Source: JAYVSZ01 sp043774925
Lineage (GTDB): Bacteria; Pseudomonadota; Gammaproteobacteria; Burkholderiales; Methylophilaceae
Direction: 5' to 3'
Assembly (NCBI GenBank): GCA_043774925.1
Contig: JAYVSZ010000015.1
Location: 6,929 to 70,928, forward strand
Length of the DNA stretch: 64,000 nucleotides
Each line of letters opens with the position of its first letter. Position 1 is the first letter of the stretch. This document shows, one piece after another, positions 17,751-24,686 of this stretch. The position numbers and the translations under genes were made by a program. The notes below the pieces were generated by a model. The model was not told the DNA's origin. It made no database searches and saw nothing but the letters and a program-made list of their open reading frames with translations.

Positions 17751-18047
17751 CTAATTTATTTTGCGAATCCAAGCTTTACCAAAAGCCATATCAAACATGC
17801 CCAAAATATCTTTTTCTATGGCTTCGGCGTCTGGAAATTTGGCTTTAAGTGCCGCCACAATCTCGCCCACTGTCGCTTTGCCGTCTACCAATTTAATCAC
17901 TTCGCCCGCGCCGCCATGTAGTTTGACCATGCCTTCTGGAAAAAGTATCACATAACTTTGCTGCGCTTCTTCCCACTGAAAGCGGTGATGCAGTGCGATG
18001 GCGTAAATGTCACTGCTTTTTATATTGTCTTCTATTTTATTTTCCAT
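17751..18047 (-). CDS. pqqD: PqqA-binding chaperone PqqD
   Basis: 98 residues, the usual PqqD size. Binds the PqqA peptide and presents it to PqqE. Conserved features: FQWEEAQQSYVILFPEGMVKL, then GEVIKLVDGKATVGEIVAALKAKFP, the winged-helix RiPP-recognition fold. It follows pqqC after an 89-bp gap holding a perfect inverted repeat and precedes pqqE by 9 nt. Confidence 0.96.
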   Translation of the reverse strand: MENKIEDNIKSSDIYAIALHHRFQWEEAQQSYVILFPEGMVKLHGGAGEVIKLVDGKATVGEIVAALKAKFPDAEAIEKDILGMFDMAFGKAWIRKIN

Positions 18048-18065
18048 GTATGCCTTAATACTTAT

Positions 18066-18131
18066 TGTAGGAGCGCAATTTATTGCGCGATTATCTCTAC
18101 ATTATTTCGCGCAATAAATTGCGCTCCTACA
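18066..18131. repeat. REP doublet (REPIN-like) between pqqC and pqqD
   Basis: Two 25-nt arms (18066-18090 and 18107-18131) are perfect reverse complements. Each starts TGTAGGAGCGCAATT and contains a smaller imperfect palindrome GCGCAAT-TT-ATTGCGC. This is the architecture of REP pairs known from pseudomonads (GTAGGAGCG family). It sits inside the operon, 5 nt before the pqqC stop's downstream side and 18 nt before pqqD, so the transcript would carry a long stable hairpin. No RAYT-type transposase gene is in the window. Confidence 0.9.
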
Positions 18132-18136
18132 TAAAA

Positions 18137-18895
18137 TTAATCAATCTTAATCACTGGCTGGCGAAGGTAATCGCGCCCTTCCACTTTAATTTCCGTCGAA
18201 GCGAGCATGATCGAATCGGCAATCACCCATAAAACATTCAACTTAAATTGCAAAATATCCAGCGCACGCATTTGCATCTCGCGGCTTGTACTAAAATAAT
18301 CCAGCGTGACGCCCAAGCCTTGCTCCACGTCGCGGCGCGCTTCGGTGAGGCGCTTTTTAAAGTAGCTTAGCCCTTCTTCTTTAATCCACGGGTACATTTG
18401 CGGCCAAGAGCTAATGCGCTGCTGATGAATGTGCGGCGCGAACAGCTCGGTGAGACTAGAGCACACGCTTTCTTGCCACGGGCGTTGTTTGGCGAAGTTA
18501 ATATAAGCATCTACCGCAAAGCGCACGCCAGGGCTCACCATTTCTAGCGAAGTCACTTGCGCGCGCGTCAGCCCCACCGCGTTGCCAAGCTGAATCCATG
18601 CCTCAATGCCGCCCACATTTTCACCCACGCCGTCATGGTCGGTGATGCGCACAATCCATTGTTTGCGCACTTCAACATCGGGGCAGTTGGACAAAATCGC
18701 GCCATCTTTCATGGGAATGGCGATTTGATAATAAAAACGATTCGCCACCCAACTTTGCAGCTGCTCTTTGCTCAATTGGCCTTCGTACATCATCACATGG
18801 AACGGATGATAAATGTGGTAGCCCTTGCCTTTTTCGCGCAGTTTTTCTTCAAATTCGGCGCGCGACCAAGGCGCTAATGGTGTTGCTTTTGTCAT
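18137..18895 (-). CDS. pqqC: Pyrroloquinoline-quinone synthase PqqC
   Basis: Performs the last step, ring closure and eight-electron oxidation by O2, without a metal cofactor. 252 residues, all-helical TENA/heme-oxygenase-like fold. Recognisable blocks: YHIYHPFHVMMYEGQLSKEQ, then NRFYYQIAIPMKDGAILSNC and RITDHDGVGENVGGIEAWIQ. The His and Tyr residues of the active-site pocket are present in these. It is separated from pqqB by 122 bp containing a hairpin repeat and from pqqD by the REP doublet. Confidence 0.97.
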   Translation of the reverse strand: MTKATPLAPWSRAEFEEKLREKGKGYHIYHPFHVMMYEGQLSKEQLQSWVANRFYYQIAIPMKDGAILSNCPDVEVRKQWIVRITDHDGVGENVGGIEAWIQLGNAVGLTRAQVTSLEMVSPGVRFAVDAYINFAKQRPWQESVCSSLTELFAPHIHQQRISSWPQMYPWIKEEGLSYFKKRLTEARRDVEQGLGVTLDYFSTSREMQMRALDILQFKLNVLWVIADSIMLASTEIKVEGRDYLRQPVIKID

Positions 18896-18930
18896 CGTTT
18901 TAAACCTTCAAATTATCCTATGTTGTTACC

Positions 18931-18971
18931 ATGCCTCTGCAAGCCAATATCCACGCGGTTCTCAGAGGCAT
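18931..18971. repeat. Hairpin repeat between pqqB and pqqC (CAAGCCAATATCC family)
   Basis: Outer arms ATGCCTCT (18931-18938) and AGAGGCAT (18964-18971) are perfect complements. The interior CAAGCCAATATCCACGCGG recurs with one change at 49558-49576, followed in both places by GTT/TTC..CAGAG-GCAT..ATTT. So it is a dispersed intergenic repeat of about 35 nt. Confidence 0.7.
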
Positions 18972-19017
18972 TATTTGCGCTCGAGCTTATATAACTTAAA
19001 AATATCGATTTTTTTAC

Positions 19018-19935
19018 TTATAAGATGATGTCCATACCGTCATACGCGACTTCTATACCATGCTGAGTTAGAATCGCGCGCTCGGCAGAATCTTCGCGCA
19101 AAATTGGGTTGGTGTTGTTGATATGAATCAATATTTTTCTGACATCACCAAATTTATCGAGTTCCTCGATCATGCCGCCCTCGCCCGACTGCGGATTGTG
19201 GCCGATGCTGCGCGCGGTTTTCGTCATTAAACCCATGTCAGCCATTTCAGTGTTGGTCCAAAACGTGCCATCCACCATAATGCAGTCGGCTTGATTCATC
19301 AGCACTGGCAAATGTGGCTCAATTTCGGCCAAGCCTGGCGAATACCAGCATTTTTTGCCAGATGAAATTTCTTCAATCAGCACGCCAATAGTATCACCGG
19401 GCTGCGGGTTGTTGCGGTGCGGAGAATAAGGCGGTGCGGCGCTTTTAAGCGCAACAGTGGTAAAGCGCAAATTCGGCACATTGGGGATTTCAAAGCTTGT
19501 TTTGCCGTCTATCGGCACTTGGTGGTAATTAATGCCGCAATAATGGCCGAGAATATTCAGCACTTGGTTGCCCGTCGTCAGGTCTTCATAGACCATATCC
19601 GTGCAGTAAATTTCGCGTTTTACTTTACCCTCACGTAGCATAAACAAACCTGTCGTGTGGTCAATTTGCGCGTCAATTAGCACAATCGCTTGAATGCCAG
19701 AATCGCGAATATTTCTGCTTGGTTGCAAAGGCGCAAAATCTTGAATTTGTTGCAATACGTCGGGCGAAGCATTAAACAGCACCCAATCTACGCCGTTACC
19801 GCTGACGCAAATGGAAGATTGTGTGCGTTTGGTGGCTTTAATAGTACCTTTACGCAGCCCATCGCAATTGGGGCAATTGCAGTTCCATTGCGGGAATCCG
19901 CCACCCGCGGCAGCGCCTAGTACGTGTATGTGCAT
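19018..19935 (-). CDS. pqqB: PQQ biosynthesis protein PqqB
   Basis: 305 residues from ATG at 19935 (MHIHVLGAAAGGGFPQWNCN); upstream in-frame sequence to 20040 is low-complexity and not conserved. Metallo-beta-lactamase-fold protein with GGGFPQWNCNCPNC (zinc site) and the PqqB-type IDAQIDHTTGLFMLREG in place of a full HxHxDH. Proposed to hydroxylate the tyrosine of the crosslinked peptide; an earlier view was PQQ export. It is 143 bp after pqqA, beyond a terminator-like hairpin, so it is probably expressed at a lower level. Confidence 0.96.
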   Translation of the reverse strand: MHIHVLGAAAGGGFPQWNCNCPNCDGLRKGTIKATKRTQSSICVSGNGVDWVLFNASPDVLQQIQDFAPLQPSRNIRDSGIQAIVLIDAQIDHTTGLFMLREGKVKREIYCTDMVYEDLTTGNQVLNILGHYCGINYHQVPIDGKTSFEIPNVPNLRFTTVALKSAAPPYSPHRNNPQPGDTIGVLIEEISSGKKCWYSPGLAEIEPHLPVLMNQADCIMVDGTFWTNTEMADMGLMTKTARSIGHNPQSGEGGMIEELDKFGDVRKILIHINNTNPILREDSAERAILTQHGIEVAYDGMDIIL

Positions 19936-20036
19936 GAGATTCTTTAGAATGTTTAATGAATGCTGAATTTTACTCTTTAACGAGTAAAATACGGATGTAA
20001 AAAACTGTGTATTAAGTTTAAATAGCCGCTTTTTAT

Positions 20037-20065
20037 ACAAAAAAGGCTGCCATGTGGCAGCCTTT
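20037..20065 (-). terminator. Terminator/attenuator just after pqqA
   Basis: AAAGGCTGCC (20065-20056 on minus) and GGCAGCCTTT (20051-20042) form a perfect 10-bp stem with a 4-nt loop, followed by a run of T. It begins 14 nt after the pqqA stop and 107 nt before pqqB. It should stop most transcripts and release a short pqqA mRNA, with partial read-through into pqqBCDE. Confidence 0.85.
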
Positions 20066-20078
20066 ACAGAACAAAAAA

Positions 20079-20150
20079 TTATTTGTTCATTACGTACATT
20101 GTTACTTCAAAGCCAAAACGCATTTCAGTAGCTGCTGGAGTTGTCCACAT
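20079..20150 (-). CDS. pqqA: PQQ precursor peptide PqqA
   Basis: A 23-residue peptide, MWTTPAATEMRFGFEVTMYV followed by MNK. The substrate Glu15 and Tyr19 are in the invariant E-X3-Y arrangement (EVTMY), crosslinked by PqqE and carried into PQQ. The N-terminal MW-T-P-A start is typical. AAGGAAA lies 6-7 nt upstream of the ATG. First gene of the cluster, directly followed by a strong hairpin. Confidence 0.97.
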   Translation of the reverse strand: MWTTPAATEMRFGFEVTMYVMNK

Positions 20151-20268
20151 GATAAATTTCCTTAGTAGTTAACCGTTGCAAACATTACAACGTGAACACA
20201 TTGTGCCAGCTTTCTAAACCCTACAATACTGCAATTTACCTGAATTTAACTAAGTAAATTCATGAGGC

Positions 20269-21126
20269 TTAAAAGTAATACTTAAGGGTCAGGCCGCCAC
20301 CCACATCTGGGTTGGCATCGCTAAGACCGCCATAAAGCACGGCACTGAGCTTGTAGTTGTTATTAATATAATGAGAGCCATAAATTGATAGCTCTTGCGG
20401 TTTTGGCGAGCCGCTCACAGAGGCCGTTGCCCAGTCGTAAGATACGCCAACTTCGGTATCTTTAGAAAAATTATAGCCGCCGCCTAATGAGCCATAGACC
20501 ACATTCTTGTAATTTACGCCGCTGGGCTCACCCAGAAACTTGTAACCCAAACCCAGCGAGGCGTACATTGGGCCAAAGTTCTTATCAATATTGGTTTGAA
20601 TAGCGTAATCGTTCTCGCCAGAGCCCAAGCCTCGTGTATCGCTGGCAGTGCCAAACTTGATGCGCCCAGTGAAATCAACAACAAAGCCTTGGTCACCGCC
20701 ATCATAAGCTTGATATGTAGCAGCCGCAACAATATCACCTAAACCAGATTCGGTTGTTCTTACATTCGTTGCTGTAGTTGTTGAAGGTGTAGTTGTAGTA
20801 ATTGTTTGTGGGTTTGTACATGCGCCAGTACCACGTTTGCGGCAATCTGCCCCCGTGCTGATAGTTGAAGTTGAGCTTGAGCCACTAAAACCGCTTGGTA
20901 CAACGCTGCCATTACCAGTCACACGAATCCAAGGAACAGTCACTTTATAGGTGAACGCCCCCGTTCGATAAGACGCAGCTAAGGGCACATACCAAACATC
21001 TGTAGAATCACTTGTGCCATATTTGCCGGTTGAGTAATCAGCCCCTATAGAAGCACTAAAGCCATCAGCGTAAGCATTTGTTGCTAGTAAAGTTGCAGCT
21101 ATCAATAGCTGTTTGATTAAACGCAT
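20269..21126 (-). CDS. Predicted outer-membrane beta-barrel protein of the DUF6502/DUF5666 locus
   Basis: 285 residues. Signal peptide cleaved after NAYA (about residue 20); mature protein of alternating hydrophobic strands (YVPLAASYRTGAFTYKVTVPW, GLGYKFLG, GGGYNF, VGVSYDW) ending in LTLKYYF, the C-terminal aromatic typical of outer-membrane barrels. A Thr/Ser-rich stretch (about 85-120) with two cysteines (ADCRKRGTGAC) is a likely surface loop. I cannot name a substrate or family. It lies 17 bp after the DUF5666 gene with AGGAG before its ATG, so it is the third gene of that operon. Confidence 0.75.
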   Translation of the reverse strand: MRLIKQLLIAATLLATNAYADGFSASIGADYSTGKYGTSDSTDVWYVPLAASYRTGAFTYKVTVPWIRVTGNGSVVPSGFSGSSSTSTISTGADCRKRGTGACTNPQTITTTTPSTTTATNVRTTESGLGDIVAAATYQAYDGGDQGFVVDFTGRIKFGTASDTRGLGSGENDYAIQTNIDKNFGPMYASLGLGYKFLGEPSGVNYKNVVYGSLGGGYNFSKDTEVGVSYDWATASVSGSPKPQELSIYGSHYINNNYKLSAVLYGGLSDANPDVGGGLTLKYYF

Positions 21127-21143
21127 ATTATCTCCTAATGTTG

Positions 21144-22703
21144 TTATTTATACTTACCGCTACTACTGCCGCCGCCAGAACCGCCGCCACCAGGATGACT
21201 TGAGCCGCCGCCAGAGCCGCCACCCCCACTAGGGCGACTTGAGCCACCGCCTTGCGAACCGCCTATAGAACTACCGGAAGAGCCGCGTTCGCTAGCACCA
21301 CTTCCAGACGAGCCAGTGGAGTCGTGTCCGCTGGCACCACTTCCGCCAGATGAGCCTTCACCAGATCTGCCATTCCCACTCGATGAACTCGATTCTGAAG
21401 TATCTGAAGCGCCTGACGAACCAGAACTGCCCGACGCGCCTGACGTGTTTTCATTCTTGCCAGAACTGTCACTACCTTGCTTACTATTATCTTTGAATTG
21501 AATATCAATATCAATACGATTGCCTTTTCTTTCGGATACTTTATCGGTTACCCATTGGCCTTTGTTGTTTCGGCGCAACTCAATTTTTACCAACTTATCT
21601 TTAAAGTTATCAAGTGATTCGCCTTGCGATACGCTCACTTCTGTGCCAGAAATTGATAAATGATTCTGCCCATCTTTGCGCACATAACCTTCCATAATTG
21701 CACTATCCACAAGGTTTACGACGTTATTAATGGGTTGCGCTTCTATATGACTCGCCTGCAAAGTACCGTTATTCCAGCTACCCGCAACTTGCACCTCACT
21801 GCCCACTTTCACTTTTGCAAGCGTTTGTTTATCTGTCACATTCACTTTTGTGCCATTTACAATAAAGCCGTCGCGCGTCAACCCCGTAACCAAGCCAAGC
21901 GTATTTGCATTAGCGCCGTCATTCACTAAATCGACCCGTGAAGCCACAATATTGCCATTAGCTAGGCGATAGCCACTTACACGCGCAACCGCATTCGGAC
22001 TTGCATTTGCCAATTGACGCACAATGTTTTGATTGACATTTACCGTTTGACCCATCACGTTAATTTGCTGACGGGCAATATCCACGCCCTTAACAGGGCC
22101 GCTCACCGCGTTAAATAAGCCGATTGCACGCGCATGCAGCACACCGTTTACGCTGTTTACCTTAAGCATCACGGTCTTGCCCACGGCCAGATCTGCCAGT
22201 TTGGCTGTTTTGCCATTGTCGTATATGGGCGTAGCGCTTTCATATTGCACTTCTTCACCGTTTACGCAAATACTAGCAAAACCTGTTACGACGCCCATAA
22301 TACCCACTTCGCCCTCTGCATCTTGAGGTAATAATGCATACTCAGGCAACGAATCACCCGTACCGCCAATGCCGCCGCCTTTTGCAATCGGTGCGCCGGT
22401 GCCAGAAATGCCCCCTGTAGCCACTTTTGCACCTGTACCTGCAACACCGCCTTGAGCGACGGGCGAACCTGTCCCAGAAACGCCACCTTTAGCTACTGAA
22501 ATTCCTGTACCTGCCACACCACCTTCCGCAACAGCAGCGCCAGTGCCAGAAATGCCACCTTTAGCTGGCGCACCTGTGCCACTAATGCCACCGTCTAAAC
22601 TATAAGGATTAATCATGGATGCGGCAGAGCACGCACCTTCGCTACCCGCATGGGCATTAGCAGCAAATAATAAGCTTATGGCAATGATGGCGGCGCGAGG
22701 CAT
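21144..22703 (-). CDS. DUF5666 protein with N-terminal GG[IV]xGTG repeats and Gly/Ser tail
   Basis: 519 residues. Signal peptide to about residue 19 (LLFAANAHA). Residues ~33-110 hold seven imperfect copies of an 11-residue unit built on GG[IV][SA]GTG. Then come several DUF5666-type small beta-barrel modules (VMLKVNSVNGVLHARAIGLF; LGLVTGLTRDGFIVNGTKV; EVQVAGSWNNGTLQASHIE). From about 400 the sequence is almost only Ser and Gly with a few Asp/Glu/His, ending SSSGKYK. Probably periplasmic or surface-attached; function unknown. Its ATG overlaps the stop of the DUF6502 gene (TAATG). Confidence 0.8.
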   Translation of the reverse strand: MPRAAIIAISLLFAANAHAGSEGACSAASMINPYSLDGGISGTGAPAKGGISGTGAAVAEGGVAGTGISVAKGGVSGTGSPVAQGGVAGTGAKVATGGISGTGAPIAKGGGIGGTGDSLPEYALLPQDAEGEVGIMGVVTGFASICVNGEEVQYESATPIYDNGKTAKLADLAVGKTVMLKVNSVNGVLHARAIGLFNAVSGPVKGVDIARQQINVMGQTVNVNQNIVRQLANASPNAVARVSGYRLANGNIVASRVDLVNDGANANTLGLVTGLTRDGFIVNGTKVNVTDKQTLAKVKVGSEVQVAGSWNNGTLQASHIEAQPINNVVNLVDSAIMEGYVRKDGQNHLSISGTEVSVSQGESLDNFKDKLVKIELRRNNKGQWVTDKVSERKGNRIDIDIQFKDNSKQGSDSSGKNENTSGASGSSGSSGASDTSESSSSSGNGRSGEGSSGGSGASGHDSTGSSGSGASERGSSGSSIGGSQGGGSSRPSGGGGSGGGSSHPGGGGSGGGSSSGKYK

Positions 22704-23557
22704 TACTGATCCCCTTTGCTTTTTGCATCGGTATCCGTATGCATCGGCTCGTGGTAAAAATAAATGCCGTAGGTCATGCGCAACTTGGGTTGGGCGGATT
22801 GGCTATCTTCCGCGTGACTATCTGCCACTTTAAACACCTCAGTTAATGTTTTCATGCCTTGTTTCTTCGCAAATTCACTAATTTCCTGAACACTTGCCAT
22901 GCTCAGCTCGTCGTAGTACACACAACGCTCAAGAAAGCTGTTTTGTTGACCGAGCATATTAGAAACCGCCGCTTCGGCGTGATCATGCAGATTGTGCCCA
23001 AAGAAAAAGGCTTTTTCTTCAAACCCTTCTTGCGGAATAAACGCATCAGCCATGATATGTACTCTATTTTCTGCATCCACTGTTGCAAAGCCGAGCCGTA
23101 ACCATTCATCTAATACGGCTCTAGGATGAATATCTGTACTGACGCTACGCACCAAGCTTTCGAACGACTCTGTTTCGCCTGCAGAAGCCAACCTAGGTAA
23201 AGCTTTGGGTATGCCCTCTTTATTCAGGTATTTTGAGTCTGAGTTCCACAAAGCCATTATTTGCGAGCCAAGCGAAATATTCTCTGGCACCACCTCACCG
23301 ACCTCAGGCGAATATTCACGCAAACGACGCACATCCTTGCGATGCACGCCGCTAATCAAACTAATACGCGTATCCGTTGGTCGCTTGCCATCAATCATAA
23401 ATTCAGTATCCGACACTTCCACAAAAAGTGTTTTGAGCAAATCAATGGCAAATGTATAGCTTAAATCATTTGCTAGCATCAGCTTAATGAATGGCTTTAG
23501 CACGCGCTTCATAGCGCTTGCGATTAATAATTGTTTTTTAGAGAAACTGTTTTCCAT
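22703..23557 (-). CDS. DUF6502-family putative DNA-binding regulator
   Basis: 284 residues from ATG at 23557 (MENSFSKKQLL). Upstream in-frame codons to 23623 run into the promoter region and are not protein-like. The N-terminal half is helical, with a helix-turn-helix-like block TDTRISLISGVHRKDVRRLR (about residues 80-99) preceded by LSYTFAIDLLKTLFVEVSDTEF, the pattern I associate with DUF6502. The C-terminal half has no named domain. Function is unproven; a transcription-factor role is inference from the HTH-like block. It is first in an operon with the DUF5666 and barrel genes and divergent from the small secreted-protein genes whose promoters carry shared palindromes. Confidence 0.7.
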   Translation of the reverse strand: MENSFSKKQLLIASAMKRVLKPFIKLMLANDLSYTFAIDLLKTLFVEVSDTEFMIDGKRPTDTRISLISGVHRKDVRRLREYSPEVGEVVPENISLGSQIMALWNSDSKYLNKEGIPKALPRLASAGETESFESLVRSVSTDIHPRAVLDEWLRLGFATVDAENRVHIMADAFIPQEGFEEKAFFFGHNLHDHAEAAVSNMLGQQNSFLERCVYYDELSMASVQEISEFAKKQGMKTLTEVFKVADSHAEDSQSAQPKLRMTYGIYFYHEPMHTDTDAKSKGDQ

Positions 23558-23608
23558 ACTTGAAATAGTTAAGCATTTCACCCTTGAAACCATAGCATAA
23601 CAAATAAA

Positions 23609-23621
23609 GGGATATTTTACC
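23609..23621 (-). promoter_or_regulatory. Degenerate GGGA-N5-TCCC-like site upstream of the DUF6502 gene
   Basis: GGGATATTTTACC matches one half of the palindrome shared by the small-gene promoters, but the second half reads TACC instead of TCCC. It lies 52 bp before the DUF6502 ATG and 16 bp from the full site at 23638. It could serve weak autoregulation. Confidence 0.4.
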
Positions 23622-23630
23622 ATTTATTTA

Positions 23631-23682
23631 TTGACTTGGGAAATTATCCCGAGTACTCTGTTGTTTCGGGGATTAAAGTTAA
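23631..23682 (+). promoter_or_regulatory. Promoter with operator in spacer, small GADD protein 1
   Basis: TTGACT (23631-23636), 17-bp spacer, TACTCT (23654-23659). The palindrome GGGAAATTATCCC occupies 23638-23650, inside the spacer. A degenerate half-site CGGGGATTAAAG follows at 23667-23678, at the expected start site. The layout matches the 24.2-kb promoter. Confidence 0.75.
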
Positions 23683-23711
23683 TTTATCAAACCTCAATTA
23701 GGAGAAATATC

Positions 23712-23945
23712 ATGTTGAATCAAAAACTATTAGTAGCACTATTTAGCGCTGCACTTGCTTTGGCACCAAGCATCAGTTTTGCGCGTCAAGGCGCTGATGA
23801 CGGACCAAACCATGAAGCGAATGAACACGCAGCAGGTCATGAAGCGAATGAACATGCGAGTGGCAATAACCAAGGTGGCGATAAACATGGCAGAAACCGC
23901 CGTGGCCGCGATAAAGATAATGTAATGCCAGTACCAGCACCTTAA
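23712..23945 (+). CDS. Small secreted protein with QGADD and HEANEHA repeat
   Basis: 77 residues from ATG at 23712, which has AGGAG 9 nt upstream. An in-frame TTG at 23631 is the -35 box and is not a start. The signal peptide ends near SISFA. The mature part starts RQGADDGPN and contains a tandem HEANEHAAG/HEANEHASG, then a basic HGRNRRGRDKD tail. Low-complexity, His/Glu-rich, possibly metal-binding (inference). ARQGADD is shared with the neighbour at 24.3 kb. No family recognised. A terminator follows directly. Confidence 0.7.
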   Translation: MLNQKLLVALFSAALALAPSISFARQGADDGPNHEANEHAAGHEANEHASGNNQGGDKHGRNRRGRDKDNVMPVPAP

Positions 23946-24200
23946 CGCGTCAATTAGTATTAAGTGCAATCCCATCTGCCATTCAGCAGGTGGGATTTTT
24001 AGTTTTTATTGTGTGTTTTGTGTCTACAGGCATCCTACTTGTTTTAATTTTTATGTAATTAGCTTAGTAATTTTTCTATATTAATTGACCTTATTTGTCT
24101 TTACGCCCCAATTAGTACAATTAATCTTCATTTTTCAATGATTTAACTTGAACAAAAACAATTACTTATCAATTTACTTGAATTATTTTCAATTAAACTA
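23946..24200. other. Gene-free AT-rich stretch between the two small secreted-protein genes
   Basis: After the terminator at 23968-24000 there are about 200 bp of very AT-rich DNA with no convincing open frame. A 17-bp stretch at 23952-23968 (AATTAGTATTAAGTGCA) is repeated exactly at 24302-24318 inside the signal-peptide codons of the next gene, which may be a relic of duplication. Confidence 0.5.
23968..24000 (+). terminator. Terminator of small GADD protein 1
   Basis: AATCCCA-T-CTGC pairs with GCAG-G-TGGGATT around a 6-nt loop, followed by TTTTT. It lies about 22 nt after the stop codon. Confidence 0.85.
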
Positions 24201-24252
24201 TTGACACGGGAATATTTCCCGCTTAATATTCACATCAACGGGAATTAATCCC
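24201..24252 (+). promoter_or_regulatory. Promoter with two GGGA-N5-TCCC operators, small GADD protein 2
   Basis: Consensus-like TTGACA (24201-24206), exactly 17 bp, TAATAT (24224-24229). One palindrome, GGGAATATTTCCC (24208-24220), fills the spacer. A second, GGGAATTAATCCC (24240-24252), lies immediately after the expected start near 24236. A bound protein would block polymerase; activation cannot be excluded. Confidence 0.85.
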
Positions 24253-24288
24253 GTTTAATTAAGCAGGATAAACTTTAGGAGAATTATC

Positions 24289-24642
24289 ATGAATAGCAAA
24301 AAATTAGTATTAAGTGCATTAGCAATCGCATTATTGACAACAGCAAGTTTGTCATTCTCACGTGAAGCATCTGAAGGCCCACGCGGTGCAGATCGTATTC
24401 ATAGTGGTACCCATAAAAATAGCGTTGATGCAGATGCTATGATGCTAGCGCGTCGTGGTGCGGATGATCCTGTCCCACATCCACGTGGTGAAGGCGCTGG
24501 TCACCCTAACAGTGTTGACGTTAACGGTATGATATTAGCGCGTCGTGGTGCAGATGACCCAGTTGGTTCTGAGCGTCCAGGTGAAGTGCATGGACAAAAG
24601 CGCGGCGGTCGCAACAGTGTTGAAATTAGCACTTTAGCCTAA
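24289..24642 (+). CDS. Small secreted protein with repeated ARRGADDP motif
   Basis: 117 residues, ATG with AGGAG 8 nt upstream. Signal peptide cleaved near SLSFS. The mature chain holds two copies of NSVD-(A/V)-(D/N)-(A/G)-M-(M/I)-LARRGADDP spaced about 30 residues apart, and a third NSVE near the C-terminus; an incomplete PRGADR precedes them. The shared AR[QR]GADD links it to the 23.7-kb gene. No cysteine and no membrane anchor. Family not recognised. It could be a structural or signalling peptide cut at the repeats, but that is speculation. Confidence 0.7.
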   Translation: MNSKKLVLSALAIALLTTASLSFSREASEGPRGADRIHSGTHKNSVDADAMMLARRGADDPVPHPRGEGAGHPNSVDVNGMILARRGADDPVGSERPGEVHGQKRGGRNSVEISTLA

Positions 24643-24653
24643 GCCACAAGCAA

Positions 24654-24686
24654 TAAAAAAGCCGCAATTATTTGCGGCTTTTTTTA
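24654..24686. terminator. Bidirectional terminator, GADD protein 2 / aroG
   Basis: GCCGCAA (24661-24667) and TTGCGGC (24672-24678), with A-run before and T-run after, between convergent genes. Confidence 0.9.

Noticed and set aside
20151..20268. Possible sigma54 promoter before pqqA (TGGCACAATGTGTTC)
   Set aside because: The -24 part fits, but the -12 part lacks the GC dinucleotide of TTGCA at the right spacing.
22340..22620. Repetitive DNA as a possible CRISPR array
   Set aside because: The repeats are about 33 nt, degenerate, in frame and encode the GG[IV]xGTG units of the DUF5666 protein; no unique spacers.
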